A DNA stretch of 64,000 nucleotides from Saccharothrix algeriensis (GCF_016907655.1 NZ_JAFBCL010000001.1:1984001-2048000); one strand, 5' to 3'; numbered from the stretch's first letter, positions 52,201 through 61,490 are shown. The notes: generated by a model not told the origin, from the letters alone. Numbers and translations are program-made.

Positions 52201-52393
52201 GGCTCACGCTGGACTGGGCGCCCTTCACGGTCTCGCCCAGGTCGGCCAGCGCCGCCACGACGTGCTTGCTGCTGGTGCCCAGCAGCTTCGCCAGCGCGTG
52301 CACCCTCAGCTTGGCCGGCAGATCGGCCAGCGCGGGGTGTGCGGATGTGGCGTTACCCCCGCCGGCTCCGGCGGGCTTGTTCGTGTTCGACAT
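49271..52393 (-). CDS. rne: Ribonuclease E/G
   Basis: Endoribonuclease for RNA decay and rRNA/tRNA maturation, about 1040 residues. An IF2-N-like helical module (LRVHALAKLLGTSSKHVVAAL) is at the start, then a long acidic and Arg-rich spacer. The S1 domain is at about 330-440. The catalytic DNase I-like centre has VIDVNTGKFTG and IVIDFIDM, and the Zn-link is CEHCRGRG (about 704). After about 720 the chain is low-complexity, with Q(V/A)(Q/E)(S/A)GQ repeats. ATG 52391-52393 sits behind GGAGGAG. The catalytic core is flanked by tails on both sides, the actinobacterial form. Confidence 0.96.
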   Translation of the reverse strand: MSNTNKPAGAGGGNATSAHPALADLPAKLRVHALAKLLGTSSKHVVAALADLGETVKGAQSSVSRDLALKVAESLLDWDDVVTGAVDETTEEPAVPAREVAALAPLFAPPSAVFLPPTPVAAPAPAAVEEPEEEQVEEASADDAGDEGEGEGRRRRRRGRRGRGRGKGVGEDGHGEDDAEDPAEAEAEEPAAEEEGPSDEESDGGTSRRRRRRRRRKAGADDEAAPSEDDPPNTVVHVRETSARDARDDKADSEAAQNEVRSVRGSTRLEAKRQRRRDGREAGRRRAPVLSEAEFLARREAVERTMVVRERGDRTQIGVLEDGVLVEHFVTSSGTGSLVGNVYLGRVQNVLPSMEAAFIDIGRGRNAVLYAGEVDWDAAGLEGKARRIEQALSSGDSVLVQVTKDPVGHKGARLTTQISLPGRFLVYVPGGGATGISRKLPDNERKRLKDILKRVVPEDAGVIIRTASEGIAEEELARDVTRLQAQWQVIKEKADVPRAQAPQLLYEEPDLLVKVVRDLFTEDFSALIVQGADAWDTIDAYVRHVAPDLQERLRRHVGNSDVFVEHRIDEQLLKALDRKVWLPSGGYLVIDRTEAMTVIDVNTGKFTGSGGNLEETVTRNNLEAAEEIVRQLRLRDIGGIIVIDFIDMVLESNRDLVLRRLTECLGRDRTRHQVAEVTSLGLVQMTRKRVGTGLLEAFSTTCEHCRGRGLVVSTEPVHSHSPSNGHGQQQQQQGRKSRRGKGAEAPEPVAEVVVAPTEEPEAITEQSTSDEPLAAVVEEEAVAEPKRERRQRRRARREAGAAARHENAGGLPAETGSDAGTPDEPAARAEAVAADRTAVEPAQAETAQQAQSGQVQSGQVQSGQVQPEQAQAEQTRAGQVEAGQAQAGQPHATAEPQARSHAEPGAAAEPSAAEAGAAQSGLARFVSAEAGPTSTGPSRSGAGSGPAQPGLVRVTEPAEPTTPATTGGAQATPEPSPRPDEAEPAGEPRIQPPTQVGTAEANAADQSLNGHGEPVVATRRRTRRAASRPAGPPLGAVKES

Positions 52394-52565
52394 GCAGCTC
52401 CTCCGCCCCCGGGCGCGTCTTGGGCGACGCGGCCGCGCAGGGGCCTCTCTTGTCCACTCACCACCGCGGCTGGCGGCGGGAATCCTCTGCCACGTGCTGT
52501 GCACGCGGCACAGCAGGTCCATCTCCCGCGACGACGCCGTCAGCGCCGCTCCGGCGGCAGCCCGG

Positions 52566-53429
52566 TCAGACCTCCTCCGCCGCCCGGTCAGGGGCGAGCG
52601 GGTCGACCAAGCGACCTTCTTCGTCGAGCCGCCCCTGCGCCATCCGGGTCGCCTTCGCGGGCACCGGCGGAACCAGGTCGGCGACGACTCGGAGCGCGCT
52701 CAGCACGTCGTCGGGTCGGACGGTAGGGGTTGTCTGCCGCACGACCACCACGAGTATCCCACATGGTCGCGACAAATCCCGTGCATCGTGTCCCGCGTCG
52801 CTCGATTGCCCGCCCACCTGGGGCGATCCGGGCGCCTCCGCGTCGGGGGGCCGCACCTCCGCGGACACCACGGCCGGCCGCACGTCGACGACCTTCTTGC
52901 CGTCCTTGGTCAGCCGCTCCACCTCGACGGAGTCCGCCGCGAGGAACGCCGCCACCGCGTCGGTCAACCGTTCGGGTGACACACCGGGGAGTTCCACCTG
53001 CCAGGCGCTGGCCTCGATCCGCTCGGGCAGCGCGCCGCCCGCCGCCTGCACCACCTCGACCACGTCCAGGCCGGGCGGCAGCACCGCGTCCAGCGCGGCC
53101 CGCAGCGCGGCCGGGTCGACCCGCTCCACGACCTGGACCTCGACGTACTCCGCCTCGCTGGCCACGCCCGTGGGTGCGGCGCCGACCCACGAGACCTTCG
53201 GGTGAGGGCTGAAGCCCTGGGAGTACGCCATGGGCACGCCGGCGCGGCGCAGCGCGCGCTCGAAGGTGCGAGCGATGTCACGGTGCGACGTGAACCGCAA
53301 CCGGCCGCGCTTGGCATAACGCAGCCGGAGCTTCTGGACCGGTGCGGCCGACGGGTTGGGCTGCTGCTGGCGGCTCAGTGCTACTCCCCTTGGGTACCGG
53401 GTGGGGTTCCGACGGGGTGAGCACCCCAA
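52566..53429 (-). CDS. TIGR03936 family radical SAM-associated protein (DUF2344)
   Basis: Protein of the DUF2344 family that normally pairs with a TIGR03960 radical SAM protein. LRLRYAKRGRLRFTSHRDIARTFERALRRAGVPMAYSQGFSPHPKVSW is the conserved N-terminal region. No ATG or GTG precedes it in frame. The coordinates use the TTG at 53427-53429. A CTG at 53376-53378, giving LSRQQQP, lies 5 bases after AGGGGAG and may be the real start. The C-terminal ~60 residues are Val/Asp-rich and variable. The partner gene (55896-57914) lies beyond an inserted subtilisin gene. Confidence 0.85.
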   Translation of the reverse strand: MGCSPRRNPTRYPRGVALSRQQQPNPSAAPVQKLRLRYAKRGRLRFTSHRDIARTFERALRRAGVPMAYSQGFSPHPKVSWVGAAPTGVASEAEYVEVQVVERVDPAALRAALDAVLPPGLDVVEVVQAAGGALPERIEASAWQVELPGVSPERLTDAVAAFLAADSVEVERLTKDGKKVVDVRPAVVSAEVRPPDAEAPGSPQVGGQSSDAGHDARDLSRPCGILVVVVRQTTPTVRPDDVLSALRVVADLVPPVPAKATRMAQGRLDEEGRLVDPLAPDRAAEEV

Positions 53430-53584
53430 CGGTCCACGCTTCTACTCCAGCAGGACGGTACCTTGGTGGCCTTCGACACCGTTGAGCTTGTCTGGTTCGT
53501 CCCGCCTGGCTACCGTCCGGCGACAGAGGTCCCACTGACGGCCGCCGCCGTGGTCGATCGGCTGCCCAGCCCTGGAGGTCCCCC

Positions 53585-55108
53585 GTGCCTCTGCTCCGCC
53601 GCGTCCACGCGGTCGCGGTCAGCGCGGCGCTGCTCGCGACCGGTTGCTTCGCGCCGGGCGCGCACGCCACCGTCCCGGTCGACGAGGCCCCGGCCGTCGC
53701 CGACTGCATCCAGCCCGGTCCGACGCTGCGCTACCTGGTCGTGCTCGACGCCGGGACCAGCGAGCCGCTGGCCGACGCGATGATCGCGCGCGCGTGCGGC
53801 ACGACGACCGGCTACTACCCGCAGATCGGCGTCGCCGTGGCGGTCTCGGCCGACCCCGGCTTCGGCCGCAAGATCGGGCTGGACCGGGCGTACAGCGCGC
53901 AGGCCGACGGCCTGTCCAAGCGCACCGGGGCGCCGGCCCGGAAGAAGGACGACGAGACGCCGTCCGGGCGGTCGTCCCCGATCGGTTCGGTCGACCGCAC
54001 CGCCGAGCAGTGGGACATGGAGCTGATCCGGGCCGCCGAGGCGCACGCCATCAGCAAGGGCAGCCGGGACGTGGTGGTCGGCGTGCTCGACTCGGGCATC
54101 GACCCGACGCACCCGGACCTCGTGGGCGCGCTCGACCCGGCGTTGTCCGCGGGCTGCACGACAGGTGTGGCGAATCCCGCACAGGCCGCGTGGTCGCCGA
54201 CGACCTCCGCGCACGGCACGCACGTCGCGGGCACCATCGCCGCGGCCGACGACGGGTTGGGGACGACCGGTGTCGCGCCCGGTGTGCGCATCGCATCGGT
54301 GAAGGTCGTGGACGACGACGGGTTCATCTACCCGGAGTACGCGGTGTGCGGGTTCATGTGGGCCGCCGCACACGGCATGACCATCACCAACAACAGCTAC
54401 TTCATCGACCCGTGGGTGTTCACCTGCCAGAACAAGGTCGGCCAGGCCGTCGTGTACGAGGCCGTGCGGCGTGCGGTGGAGTTCGCGAACGGGCGTGGCG
54501 TGCTGACCGTGGCGGCGACGGGCAACGGGGGCGTGGACCTGTCGAAACCCGGGCAGGACGCGCAGAGCCCCACCAACGCCGCCCCGGAGGACGTCAAACC
54601 GCGTCCGGTGGACAACACGTGTCTGGTGCTGCCCGCGCAGTTGCGCAACGTGGTGGCCGTGTCGTCCGTGGGTGTGAGCAAGGTGAAGGCCGGTTACAGC
54701 TCGTACGGGCTGGGCGCGGTGGACGTGACCGCACCGGGCGGCGACCGCAAGCAGTCCCCGGAGGAGGGGCAGCCGTGCGTGCTGTCGACCGTGCCTTCGG
54801 GGTACGACTACTCGTGCGGCACTTCCATGGCGGCTCCGCACGTTTCCGGGGTGGCGGCGCTGCTCGCTTCTTCGCACCCGACGGCGACGGCGGGCGAGCT
54901 GAGCCGGATGCTGAACTCGCAGGCGGAGACGCTGCCCTGTCCGGCCGATTACGACTTGAACGGGACGGGCGTCCAGGACGCCTTCTGCACCGGGTACTCG
55001 GAGTACAACGGCTTCTACGGGCACGGGTTGGTGAACGCCGAGGCGGCGGTTTCGGAATTCAAGGTTCCCGACTTCAAGATCCCTGCGGGTGGTTTGTCCG
55101 AGAATTAG
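53585..55108 (+). CDS. Secreted subtilisin-like serine protease (S8)
   Basis: 507-residue exported protease. The signal peptide ends near AHA; LLATGC is only a weak lipobox. The S8 domain has the triad D169 (VLDSGIDPTHPDL), H210 (SAHGTHVAGTIAA) and S414 (CGTSMAAPHVSG). NNSYFIDP and VAATGNGG supply the S2 and oxyanion-hole regions. An unusual number of Cys in the second half suggests disulfides. GTG 53585. It is the only + strand gene in a run of minus-strand genes and separates DUF2344 from its radical-SAM partner. Confidence 0.92.
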   Translation: MPLLRRVHAVAVSAALLATGCFAPGAHATVPVDEAPAVADCIQPGPTLRYLVVLDAGTSEPLADAMIARACGTTTGYYPQIGVAVAVSADPGFGRKIGLDRAYSAQADGLSKRTGAPARKKDDETPSGRSSPIGSVDRTAEQWDMELIRAAEAHAISKGSRDVVVGVLDSGIDPTHPDLVGALDPALSAGCTTGVANPAQAAWSPTTSAHGTHVAGTIAAADDGLGTTGVAPGVRIASVKVVDDDGFIYPEYAVCGFMWAAAHGMTITNNSYFIDPWVFTCQNKVGQAVVYEAVRRAVEFANGRGVLTVAATGNGGVDLSKPGQDAQSPTNAAPEDVKPRPVDNTCLVLPAQLRNVVAVSSVGVSKVKAGYSSYGLGAVDVTAPGGDRKQSPEEGQPCVLSTVPSGYDYSCGTSMAAPHVSGVAALLASSHPTATAGELSRMLNSQAETLPCPADYDLNGTGVQDAFCTGYSEYNGFYGHGLVNAEAAVSEFKVPDFKIPAGGLSEN

Positions 55109-55292
55109 CGGCGATTTCGGCTCGCGATGCCGCGGTCGCGGTGTTCAGCGCGCGCATAACGCGGGTCGGGTGACGTGTGAACGCGCAGTGCGCCGCAAAT
55201 CACCGGTTCGGGTGAAGGCACCTGCCGGAGCGCCTTTGCCGCGGTCGGCCCGAACGCTCGACGAGCGAAGCCTCCAGCGACGACGGGCGGCT

Positions 55293-55314
55293 GGTCGGTC
55301 GGTCGGTCGGTCGG
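55293..55314. repeat. Tetranucleotide run (GGTC)5
   Basis: Five tandem GGTC units plus GG. It lies in the 790-base gap (55109-55895) in which I found no convincing gene. Confidence 0.6.
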
Positions 55315-55486
55315 AAGCCTGGCTGCATCCGACGCCTCGCGGCTAACTGGTCCTCCCCATGACGGGCTGACCGAGGGGGTACAGGCCGAGGCTTGCCAAG
55401 CTCAGGGGCCGAGGTGCGTCCGTCCCGTGCGGACCGAGCCGGCTTCCACCCACCGCACCTGTTGCCACCTCATCAGAGCCACCACA

Positions 55487-55546
55487 CCGCAGCGCCGCCT
55501 GCCGCGGTGCCGCCTGCCGCGGTGCCGCCTGCCGCGGTGCCGCCTG
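55487..55546. repeat. Four tandem 15-bp repeats
   Basis: CCGCGGTGCCGCCTG at 55502, 55517 and 55532 in exact register, preceded by a diverged copy at 55487. Same gap as the GGTC run, downstream of the subtilisin gene. Confidence 0.8.
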
Positions 55547-55895
55547 CTGGAGCGCTGCCCGCCAGACCACGACTGCGGCTGGCGAGCCAACCCGCCACCT
55601 CGGACAGCCGCCGGGTTCACCACAACGCCGGTCGGCAGTCGGACGGACCAGGCTCAGCGCAGCGGACGAGTCCTCCAGCGCGGGGGCGTCGCGGCAGGCT
55701 CCGCCGAGGTGCACGCGGTAGACCACGTGCCCGGCGGGATGGCAACTGCGTGAGCGGCGGTGCGGTGGGAGCGGGGTGGGTACTGGGGGCAGTGGGGTGG
55801 GTGGGGATGGAGTGGGCGGGGTGGGGCTCAGGGGACCGGCGGGGCAGGGAGGCCGGGGTCGAGGTAGTGGTGGGTGGTTCGCGGGGTTCGTTGTC

Positions 55896-57914
55896 TCACC
55901 GAGTGGCGGGAGGGGTGGTTTCGTACAGGATTTCGGTGGATTCACCCGGAGGTGTGGCGGTCAGGGCCGGGTTGCGAACCGGGGAGCCCTTGCCCACCGG
56001 GGAGATGGGGAGCAGGGTGCGGCCGGTGGGGCCCACTTCGATGTCCGTGCCCATCGCCGGGCAGACGCCGCAGTCGAAGCAGGGCGTCCAGCGGCAGTCG
56101 TCCTGCTCGCGCTCGTCCAGCGCGTCCTGCCAGTCGGCCCACAGCCATTCCTTGTCCAGGCCCGAGTCCAGGTGGTCCCAGGGCAGGACTTCCAGCTCCT
56201 CGCGCTCCCGCGTCGTGAACCAGTCCAGGTCCACGCCGAGCGGGGCCAGCTCGGTGTTCGCCGCCGTCACCCAGCGCTCGTAGGAGAAGTGCTCCGACCA
56301 GCCGTCGAAGCGCCCCCCTTCCCGCCACACGCGCTCGATGACCCGCCCGATCCTGCGGTCGCCGCGCGAGAGCAGACCTTCGATCAGGGACGGCTGGCCG
56401 TCGTGGTAGCGCATGCCGATGTTGCGGCCGAGCGCGCGGTCGGCGTTGACGGCTTCGCGGAGCTTGCGCAGGCGGCTGTCCACTGTGGCCGGATCGCACT
56501 GCGCGGCCCACTGGAACGGCGTGTGGGGCTTCGGCACGAAGCCGCCGATCGAGATGGTGCAGCGGATGTCCTTGCGACCGCTCACCTCGCGCCCCGCGCG
56601 GATCACGTTCTTGGCCATCTCCGCGATCTGGAGGACGTCGTCGTCGGTCTCCGTGGGCAGGCCGCACATGAAGTACAGCTTCACCTGCCGCCACCCCGCC
56701 GCGAACGCCGCGCTGACCGTGCGGATCAGGTCCTCTTCGGACACCATCTTGTTGATGACCCGGCGGATGCGCTCGCTGCCGCCCTCCGGCGCGAACGTCA
56801 GGCCCGAGCGGCGGCCGTTGCGGGACAGCTCGTTGGCCAGGTCGATGTTGAACGCGTCGACGCGCGTGCTGGGCAGCGACAGGCTGGTGTTGGTGCCCTC
56901 GTAGCGGTCCGCCAGCCCCTTGGTGACCTCGGCGATCTCCGAGTGGTCCGCGCTGGACAGCGACAGCAGGCCGACCTCTTCGAAGCCCGTCGCCTCCAGG
57001 CCGCGCTGCACCATCGCGCCGATGCCCTCGATCGACCGCTCGCGCACCGGCCTGGTGATCATGCCCGCCTGGCAGAAGCGGCAGCCGCGCGTGCAGCCGC
57101 GGAAGATCTCCACGCTCATCCGCTCGTGCACGGACTCCGCCAGCGGCACCAGGGGCTGCTTCGGGTACGGCCACGCGTCGAGGTCCATCGTGGTCCGCTT
57201 GAACACGCGGTACGGGACGCGTTCGCGGTTGGGCACGACGCGCTGGATGCGGCCGTCGGGCAGGTACTCGACGTCGTAGAACCGGGGCACGTAGACGCCG
57301 CCGGTCTCGGCCAGGCGGGTCAGGAGCTCGTCGCGACCGCCGGGGCGGCCCTCGGCCTTCCACGCCCGCACCAGGTCGGTGATCTCCAGGACGGCTTCCT
57401 CGCCGTCGCCGAGCACCGCCGCGTCGACGAACGGCGAGATCGGTTCCGAGTTGAACGCCGCGTGGCCGCCGGCCACCACGACCGGGTCGTCCTCGGTGCG
57501 GTCGGCCGCGTGCAGCGGGATGCCGGCCAGGTCGAGCGCCGTGAGCAGGTTGGTGTAGCCGAGTTCGGTGGCGAAGCTGACGCCGAGCAGGTCGAACGCC
57601 TTGACCGGCCGGTGCGCGTCCACCGTGAACTGGGGGACGCCGTGCTCGCGCATGAGCCGTTCGAGGTCGGGCCAGACCGCGTAGGTGCGCTCGGCCAGCA
57701 CGTCGGGCTGCTCGTTGAGGACCTCGTAGAGGATCATGACGCCCTGGTTGGGCAGGCCGACCTCGTAGGCGTCCGGGTACATCAGGGCCCACCGCACGTT
57801 CGCGGCGTCCCAGTCCTTGACGGACGCGTTCAGCTCCCCGCCGACGTACTGGACCGGCTTGGAGACCCTCGGCAGGAGGGGCTCCAGCGCTGGGAAGACC
57901 GACTCGACGCTCAC
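55896..57914 (-). CDS. B12-binding/radical SAM protein, TIGR03960 family
   Basis: 672-residue radical SAM protein. The N-terminal part resembles a B12-binding domain (YPDAYEVGLPNQGVMILYEVLNEQ). The cluster motif is FRGCTRGCRFCQAGM (C-x3-C-x2-C). The C-terminus has CRWTPCFDCGVCPAMG, a second Cys-rich site. Reaction unknown. It usually stands next to a DUF2344 partner; here a subtilisin gene and about 790 bases intervene. GTG 57912-57914. Confidence 0.93.
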   Translation of the reverse strand: MSVESVFPALEPLLPRVSKPVQYVGGELNASVKDWDAANVRWALMYPDAYEVGLPNQGVMILYEVLNEQPDVLAERTYAVWPDLERLMREHGVPQFTVDAHRPVKAFDLLGVSFATELGYTNLLTALDLAGIPLHAADRTEDDPVVVAGGHAAFNSEPISPFVDAAVLGDGEEAVLEITDLVRAWKAEGRPGGRDELLTRLAETGGVYVPRFYDVEYLPDGRIQRVVPNRERVPYRVFKRTTMDLDAWPYPKQPLVPLAESVHERMSVEIFRGCTRGCRFCQAGMITRPVRERSIEGIGAMVQRGLEATGFEEVGLLSLSSADHSEIAEVTKGLADRYEGTNTSLSLPSTRVDAFNIDLANELSRNGRRSGLTFAPEGGSERIRRVINKMVSEEDLIRTVSAAFAAGWRQVKLYFMCGLPTETDDDVLQIAEMAKNVIRAGREVSGRKDIRCTISIGGFVPKPHTPFQWAAQCDPATVDSRLRKLREAVNADRALGRNIGMRYHDGQPSLIEGLLSRGDRRIGRVIERVWREGGRFDGWSEHFSYERWVTAANTELAPLGVDLDWFTTREREELEVLPWDHLDSGLDKEWLWADWQDALDEREQDDCRWTPCFDCGVCPAMGTDIEVGPTGRTLLPISPVGKGSPVRNPALTATPPGESTEILYETTPPATR

Positions 57915-58032
57915 GCGGTCCAGGGTAACGGCACCGCCAGGGCGCGGTTGAACAGCGGTCCCGCGGGGTCGGGCCCGCCGTCCCGAGCGCCGCGTTCACT
58001 CAACCGAGTGAAATCGGCGGGGTCCCGCTGCA

Positions 58033-58069
58033 CCGACGGCCCGGACCGGAGTGCGGTCCGGGCCGTCGG
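58033..58069 (-). terminator. Terminator hairpin after ndk
   Basis: A perfect 15-bp stem (58033-58047 with 58055-58069), 7-base loop. It begins 11 bases beyond the ndk stop. Confidence 0.85.
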
Positions 58070-58079
58070 GAACGGCGGC

Positions 58080-58490
58080 TCAGAGGCTCGGGAACCAGAG
58101 CTTGATCTCGCGCTCGGCCGACTCGGGCGAGTCCGAGCCGTGGACGAGGTTGAACTGGACCTCCAGGCCGAAGTCACCGCGGATCGTGCCCGGCGTGGCC
58201 TTCTCCACCGGGTCGGTGCCGCCGGCGAGCTGGCGGAACGCCGCGATCGCGCGCGTGCCCTCGACCACGGCGGCCACGAGCGGACCGCCGGTGATGAACT
58301 CGACGAGGTCGCCGAAGAACGGCTTGCCGTCGTGCTCGGCGTAGTGCTGCTCGGCGGTCGCGCGGTCCACGGTGCGCAGTTCGAGCGCGGCCAGGGTGAG
58401 GCCCTTGCGCTCGATGCGGGAGAGGACCTCGCCGACCAGACCGCGGCTCACGCCGTCGGGCTTGATCAGGACCAGGGTGCGCTCGCTCAC
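58080..58490 (-). CDS. ndk: Nucleoside diphosphate kinase
   Basis: Balances NTP pools through a phospho-His intermediate, 136 residues. [20 protein letters not shown]-type start and catalytic H117 in [26 protein letters not shown] forms the nucleotide-binding edge. GTG 58488-58490. In many actinobacteria folC and DUF4233 lie upstream; here a divergent membrane-protein gene replaces them. Confidence 0.98.
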   Translation of the reverse strand: MSERTLVLIKPDGVSRGLVGEVLSRIERKGLTLAALELRTVDRATAEQHYAEHDGKPFFGDLVEFITGGPLVAAVVEGTRAIAAFRQLAGGTDPVEKATPGTIRGDFGLEVQFNLVHGSDSPESAEREIKLWFPSL

Positions 58491-58565
58491 GGCCGTCGGT
58501 GCTCCTTCGTGCGAAGTGGGGCAGGAAGTGCTCGGGATGGGTGAAGAGTAGCCGGGGGTGCGATA

Positions 58566-59213
58566 GTGCCGGCTGTGACCACCGAGAACGCCCATCTCGG
58601 CACCGCCCTCACCGGGGGCGCCGTGTTGTTCGTGCTGCTGCGCCTGCTGGCCGTGTCTCACTACGACTGGCACACGACGTTCGCGCTGCTGCACACCCTG
58701 GACCTGGAGGACGCGCCCGGTCTGTTCCTGGGCACGTTCATGGCGGACCGGCGGATCAGCACGGTGCTGCTGGTGCTGATGGTGCCGTTGGCGGCGTTCT
58801 ACGCAGCGGCCACCCGGTCCCGGTACGCGCCCCTGGTGGTGACGGTGCTGGTGGCGTTTTTGGTGGCGCACGTGCGGACCTACCACCAGTGGTGGGTCCC
58901 GGTCACGGCGGTGGTGCTCGCTGCGGGGTTGGTGGTGTCCGCCATCCGGCGGAAGGGGGACGAGCCGGGGCCGGTGCGGTTCGTGGTGCGGCGCATCGGG
59001 TTGGTCGTCGGCGTGGTCGCGCTGGTCGTGGCGGCGGTCGTCGCGACGCCGTGGGTGCCGCGGGAGCGCATCGAGACCACCACCGGCACGTTCGAGGTCT
59101 ACGTCGTGGAGACCAGTCCCGGGTTCCTCAAGGTGTTGGGCGCCCAGGGGCACGAGTTCCGCATCCTGCGCGACGACGAAGTGCTCTCCCGCGTCGAGTT
59201 GGCCGACCACTAG
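58566..59213 (+). CDS. Polytopic membrane protein of unknown function
   Basis: 215 residues with about five hydrophobic segments: near 14-30, 68-84, 88-104, 109-127 and 143-164. A C-terminal soluble part (about 165-215) has [32 protein letters not shown] 58566 is 7 bases after GGGGG. It is neither DUF4233 nor a known channel to me. It converges on the amylase gene with a 16-base gap. Confidence 0.7.
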   Translation: MPAVTTENAHLGTALTGGAVLFVLLRLLAVSHYDWHTTFALLHTLDLEDAPGLFLGTFMADRRISTVLLVLMVPLAAFYAAATRSRYAPLVVTVLVAFLVAHVRTYHQWWVPVTAVVLAAGLVVSAIRRKGDEPGPVRFVVRRIGLVVGVVALVVAAVVATPWVPRERIETTTGTFEVYVVETSPGFLKVLGAQGHEFRILRDDEVLSRVELADH

Positions 59214-59229
59214 GGGCGGCTCGGTCCGT

Positions 59230-61374
59230 TCATCGCGCGGCAGCGGGCGGTGCGGCGGCCAATGACACTGCCGCTCCGTCGGCGCCCGGCGGGCCGGCGG
59301 AGCCCTTCGCCACCACCCGGAGTTCGACCCGCTTGCCGACCGCCGCGCCGGGCAGCCGGGCGAGGTCCGCGTACACCCGGTACGGCGCGGTGTCGTCGGT
59401 GCCCAGCACCGTCCAGCCGGGCGCCCCCTCGACCTCCGCCGCGAACGTGGCCTGCGCGAAGGGCGCCGTGATGCCGTCGGCCCGCAGTTCCACCCGGTCG
59501 TCCAGGCGCGTGCCGGCGGGCGGCACGACCAGCGTCGGCGCGGGAACGGCCGCCCTCAGGCGCCTCGTCCCCTCGAGCACCACCACCGACAGCGGTGGCA
59601 CGGTGACCGCGACCTCGCCGGCCGCCGCCGGGATCGGGGGCCCGCCGGCGGGTCGGACCGGTCGCATCGCCGCGCTGCCCACCGGGACGTCGACCGACGC
59701 GGCGGTCGTGCCGGCGTTGGCCACGACCAGGTGCTCGACCTGCTCGGCCGCGGCCACCCGGCTGAACGCGATGACGTCGCCCGAGGCGTACCGCAGCGTC
59801 TGGTTCCCCGTGCGCCACACCGGGTCGGAGTCGACGAACGCGGCCAGGTCCCGCAACTGCCGGTACAGCGGGTGGTCGACCGAGAAGTTGTCCACCGCGC
59901 CGGTCCGGTCGCTGCCGACGAGGTCCTCCGCCCGGTACTCGGGCGTGCGGGACGCGAACAGGTCCTGCCGCGCCGCCTTGTCGCCGCCGCTGCCGGCGAA
60001 GCCCTGCTCGTCGCCGTAGTAGACGACCGGGTTGCCGCGCCACAGGTACATCAGGGCGTTGCCGAGCTCCAACCGCGCCAGCAGCTCGGTTTCGCCCACG
60101 CCCGGCCGGTCCCGGCGGATCGACCACGCGATGCGGCCCAGGTCGTGGTTGCCCAGGAACGTCGGCAGCGACGAGGCGTTGGAGTCCGCGTCGGTGTACC
60201 GGTCGTCGTCCGCCAGCACCTCGCCCAGCCGCTGCGAACCGCGCCCCGCCAGGAACGCCGCGGCGCCGCTCTGGAACGGGAAGTCCAGCGCTGCCTGCAT
60301 CCGCCCGGTGGTGGTGTAGCGGGACGTGAACGCCGGGTCCGCGTCGAACACCTCGCCGAACACGAAGAAGTCCTTCTTGCCGCGCTGGGCCGCGTACCGC
60401 TCCACGTGGGGCGCGAGCGCTTGCCAGAACTCGATGTTGACGTGCTTGACGGTGTCGACGCGGTAGCCGTCGATGTCCAGCACGTCGATCCAGTGGGTGA
60501 AGACGCGCTTCATGCCCGCCACGACGGCCGGGTGCTCGGTCATCAGGTCGTCGAGGCCGAAGAAGTCGCCGTACTCGGTGGATTCCCCGCTGAACGTCGA
60601 GTCGCCGCGGTTGTGGTAGAGCGAGGGGTCGTTGAGCCAGGCCGGTGACTTCCCGCCGCGCACCACGGGGGTGTAGGGGGCGGTGAGCTCCGGGAAGTCC
60701 TCCTGCCCGGCGATGGCGGAGATGTCGACCGGCTGCCCCGACTCGTCCAGGTAGGGGGCCTCGCGCGTGGAGACGTAGTCGTAGCGGCCCTCCGCGTAGG
60801 AGATGAGGTCGGCGGTGTGGTTGGCGACGATGTCGAAGAACACCTTGATGCCGTGCCGGTGCGCGTCGGAGATCAGCCGCCGCATCTCGTCGGTGGTGCC
60901 GAAGTGCGGGTCGAGCCGGGTGTAGTCGGTGGTCCAGTAGCCGTGGTAGCCGGCGGAGGCGTCCGCGCCCGTGCCCTGTACCCAGCGGTTGCGGAACACC
61001 GGCGTCAGCCAGAGCGCCGTGACGCCCATCCCGTCCAGGTAGTCGATCCGGTCGCGCAGGCCCTTGAGGTCCCCGCCGTGGTAGAAGCCCCGGTCCGACG
61101 GGTCGAACCCGGTCTCCAGCCGGTCGGTGCGCGCGGACCCGCCGCGGTCGTTGCCGGTGTCGCCGTTGGCGAACCGGTCGGGCAGCGCGAAGTAGAACCG
61201 CTCGCCCGCGAGGTCGTCGCGCACCGCGTCGCGCGCCAGGGCCCGGTCGCCCGGCCGGGCGCCGGGCGCGAGGTCTTCGACCGCCCCGATCGCCATTCCC
61301 GGGGCGGGCGCCGCCGGGGCGGTCACCAGTCCGGCGAGGAACGAGCCGACGACGAACCCCACGCGCAGGCGCAC
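59230..61374 (-). CDS. Secreted alpha-amylase family glycoside hydrolase (GH13)
   Basis: 714-residue exported GH13 enzyme. Signal peptide ([20 protein letters not shown]). The barrel has DIVANH (region I), GYRVDTVKH with nucleophile D307, FGEV with acid/base E341, and FLGNHD with D411. The C-terminal ~200 residues form a beta-rich domain and a bacterial Ig-like domain ([17 protein letters not shown]). GTG 61372-61374 is preceded by GGGAGG. Specificity (alpha-amylase, neopullulanase-like or cyclomaltodextrinase-like) cannot be read. A 15-bp hairpin lies 22 bases upstream. Confidence 0.93.
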   Translation of the reverse strand: MRLRVGFVVGSFLAGLVTAPAAPAPGMAIGAVEDLAPGARPGDRALARDAVRDDLAGERFYFALPDRFANGDTGNDRGGSARTDRLETGFDPSDRGFYHGGDLKGLRDRIDYLDGMGVTALWLTPVFRNRWVQGTGADASAGYHGYWTTDYTRLDPHFGTTDEMRRLISDAHRHGIKVFFDIVANHTADLISYAEGRYDYVSTREAPYLDESGQPVDISAIAGQEDFPELTAPYTPVVRGGKSPAWLNDPSLYHNRGDSTFSGESTEYGDFFGLDDLMTEHPAVVAGMKRVFTHWIDVLDIDGYRVDTVKHVNIEFWQALAPHVERYAAQRGKKDFFVFGEVFDADPAFTSRYTTTGRMQAALDFPFQSGAAAFLAGRGSQRLGEVLADDDRYTDADSNASSLPTFLGNHDLGRIAWSIRRDRPGVGETELLARLELGNALMYLWRGNPVVYYGDEQGFAGSGGDKAARQDLFASRTPEYRAEDLVGSDRTGAVDNFSVDHPLYRQLRDLAAFVDSDPVWRTGNQTLRYASGDVIAFSRVAAAEQVEHLVVANAGTTAASVDVPVGSAAMRPVRPAGGPPIPAAAGEVAVTVPPLSVVVLEGTRRLRAAVPAPTLVVPPAGTRLDDRVELRADGITAPFAQATFAAEVEGAPGWTVLGTDDTAPYRVYADLARLPGAAVGKRVELRVVAKGSAGPPGADGAAVSLAAAPPAAAR

Positions 61375-61395
61375 GGCGACCTCCCTGTCGCAGGC

Positions 61396-61430
61396 GGGCC
61401 TCCACCCGGTTGCACACCGGGTGGAGGCCC
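61396..61430 (-). terminator. 15-bp perfect hairpin in the amylase leader
   Basis: 61396-61410 pairs perfectly with 61416-61430 over a TGCAC loop. It stands just upstream of the amylase Shine-Dalgarno on the same strand. It could end a transcript from an upstream (now decayed) gene, or act as a cis element of the amylase mRNA. Confidence 0.6.
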
Positions 61431-61490
61431 ACGCAACCACGACCGCGGTGGCGGGGCAATCCGCCGGACGAGGCGGGGACCCGCGTCAGG

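Noticed and set aside
49232-52726. 1164-codon open frame on the + strand opposite rne
   Set aside because: Antisense shadow; low-complexity Leu/Arg/Gly product while rne on the other strand has all catalytic motifs.
55343-55945. 200-codon minus-strand frame in the gap after the subtilisin gene
   Set aside because: Proline-rich and repeat-derived, overlaps the end of the radical SAM gene, no recognisable domain.
55776-58544. 922-codon open frame on the + strand opposite the radical SAM gene and ndk
   Set aside because: Antisense shadow; no domain motifs and it spans two well-supported genes.
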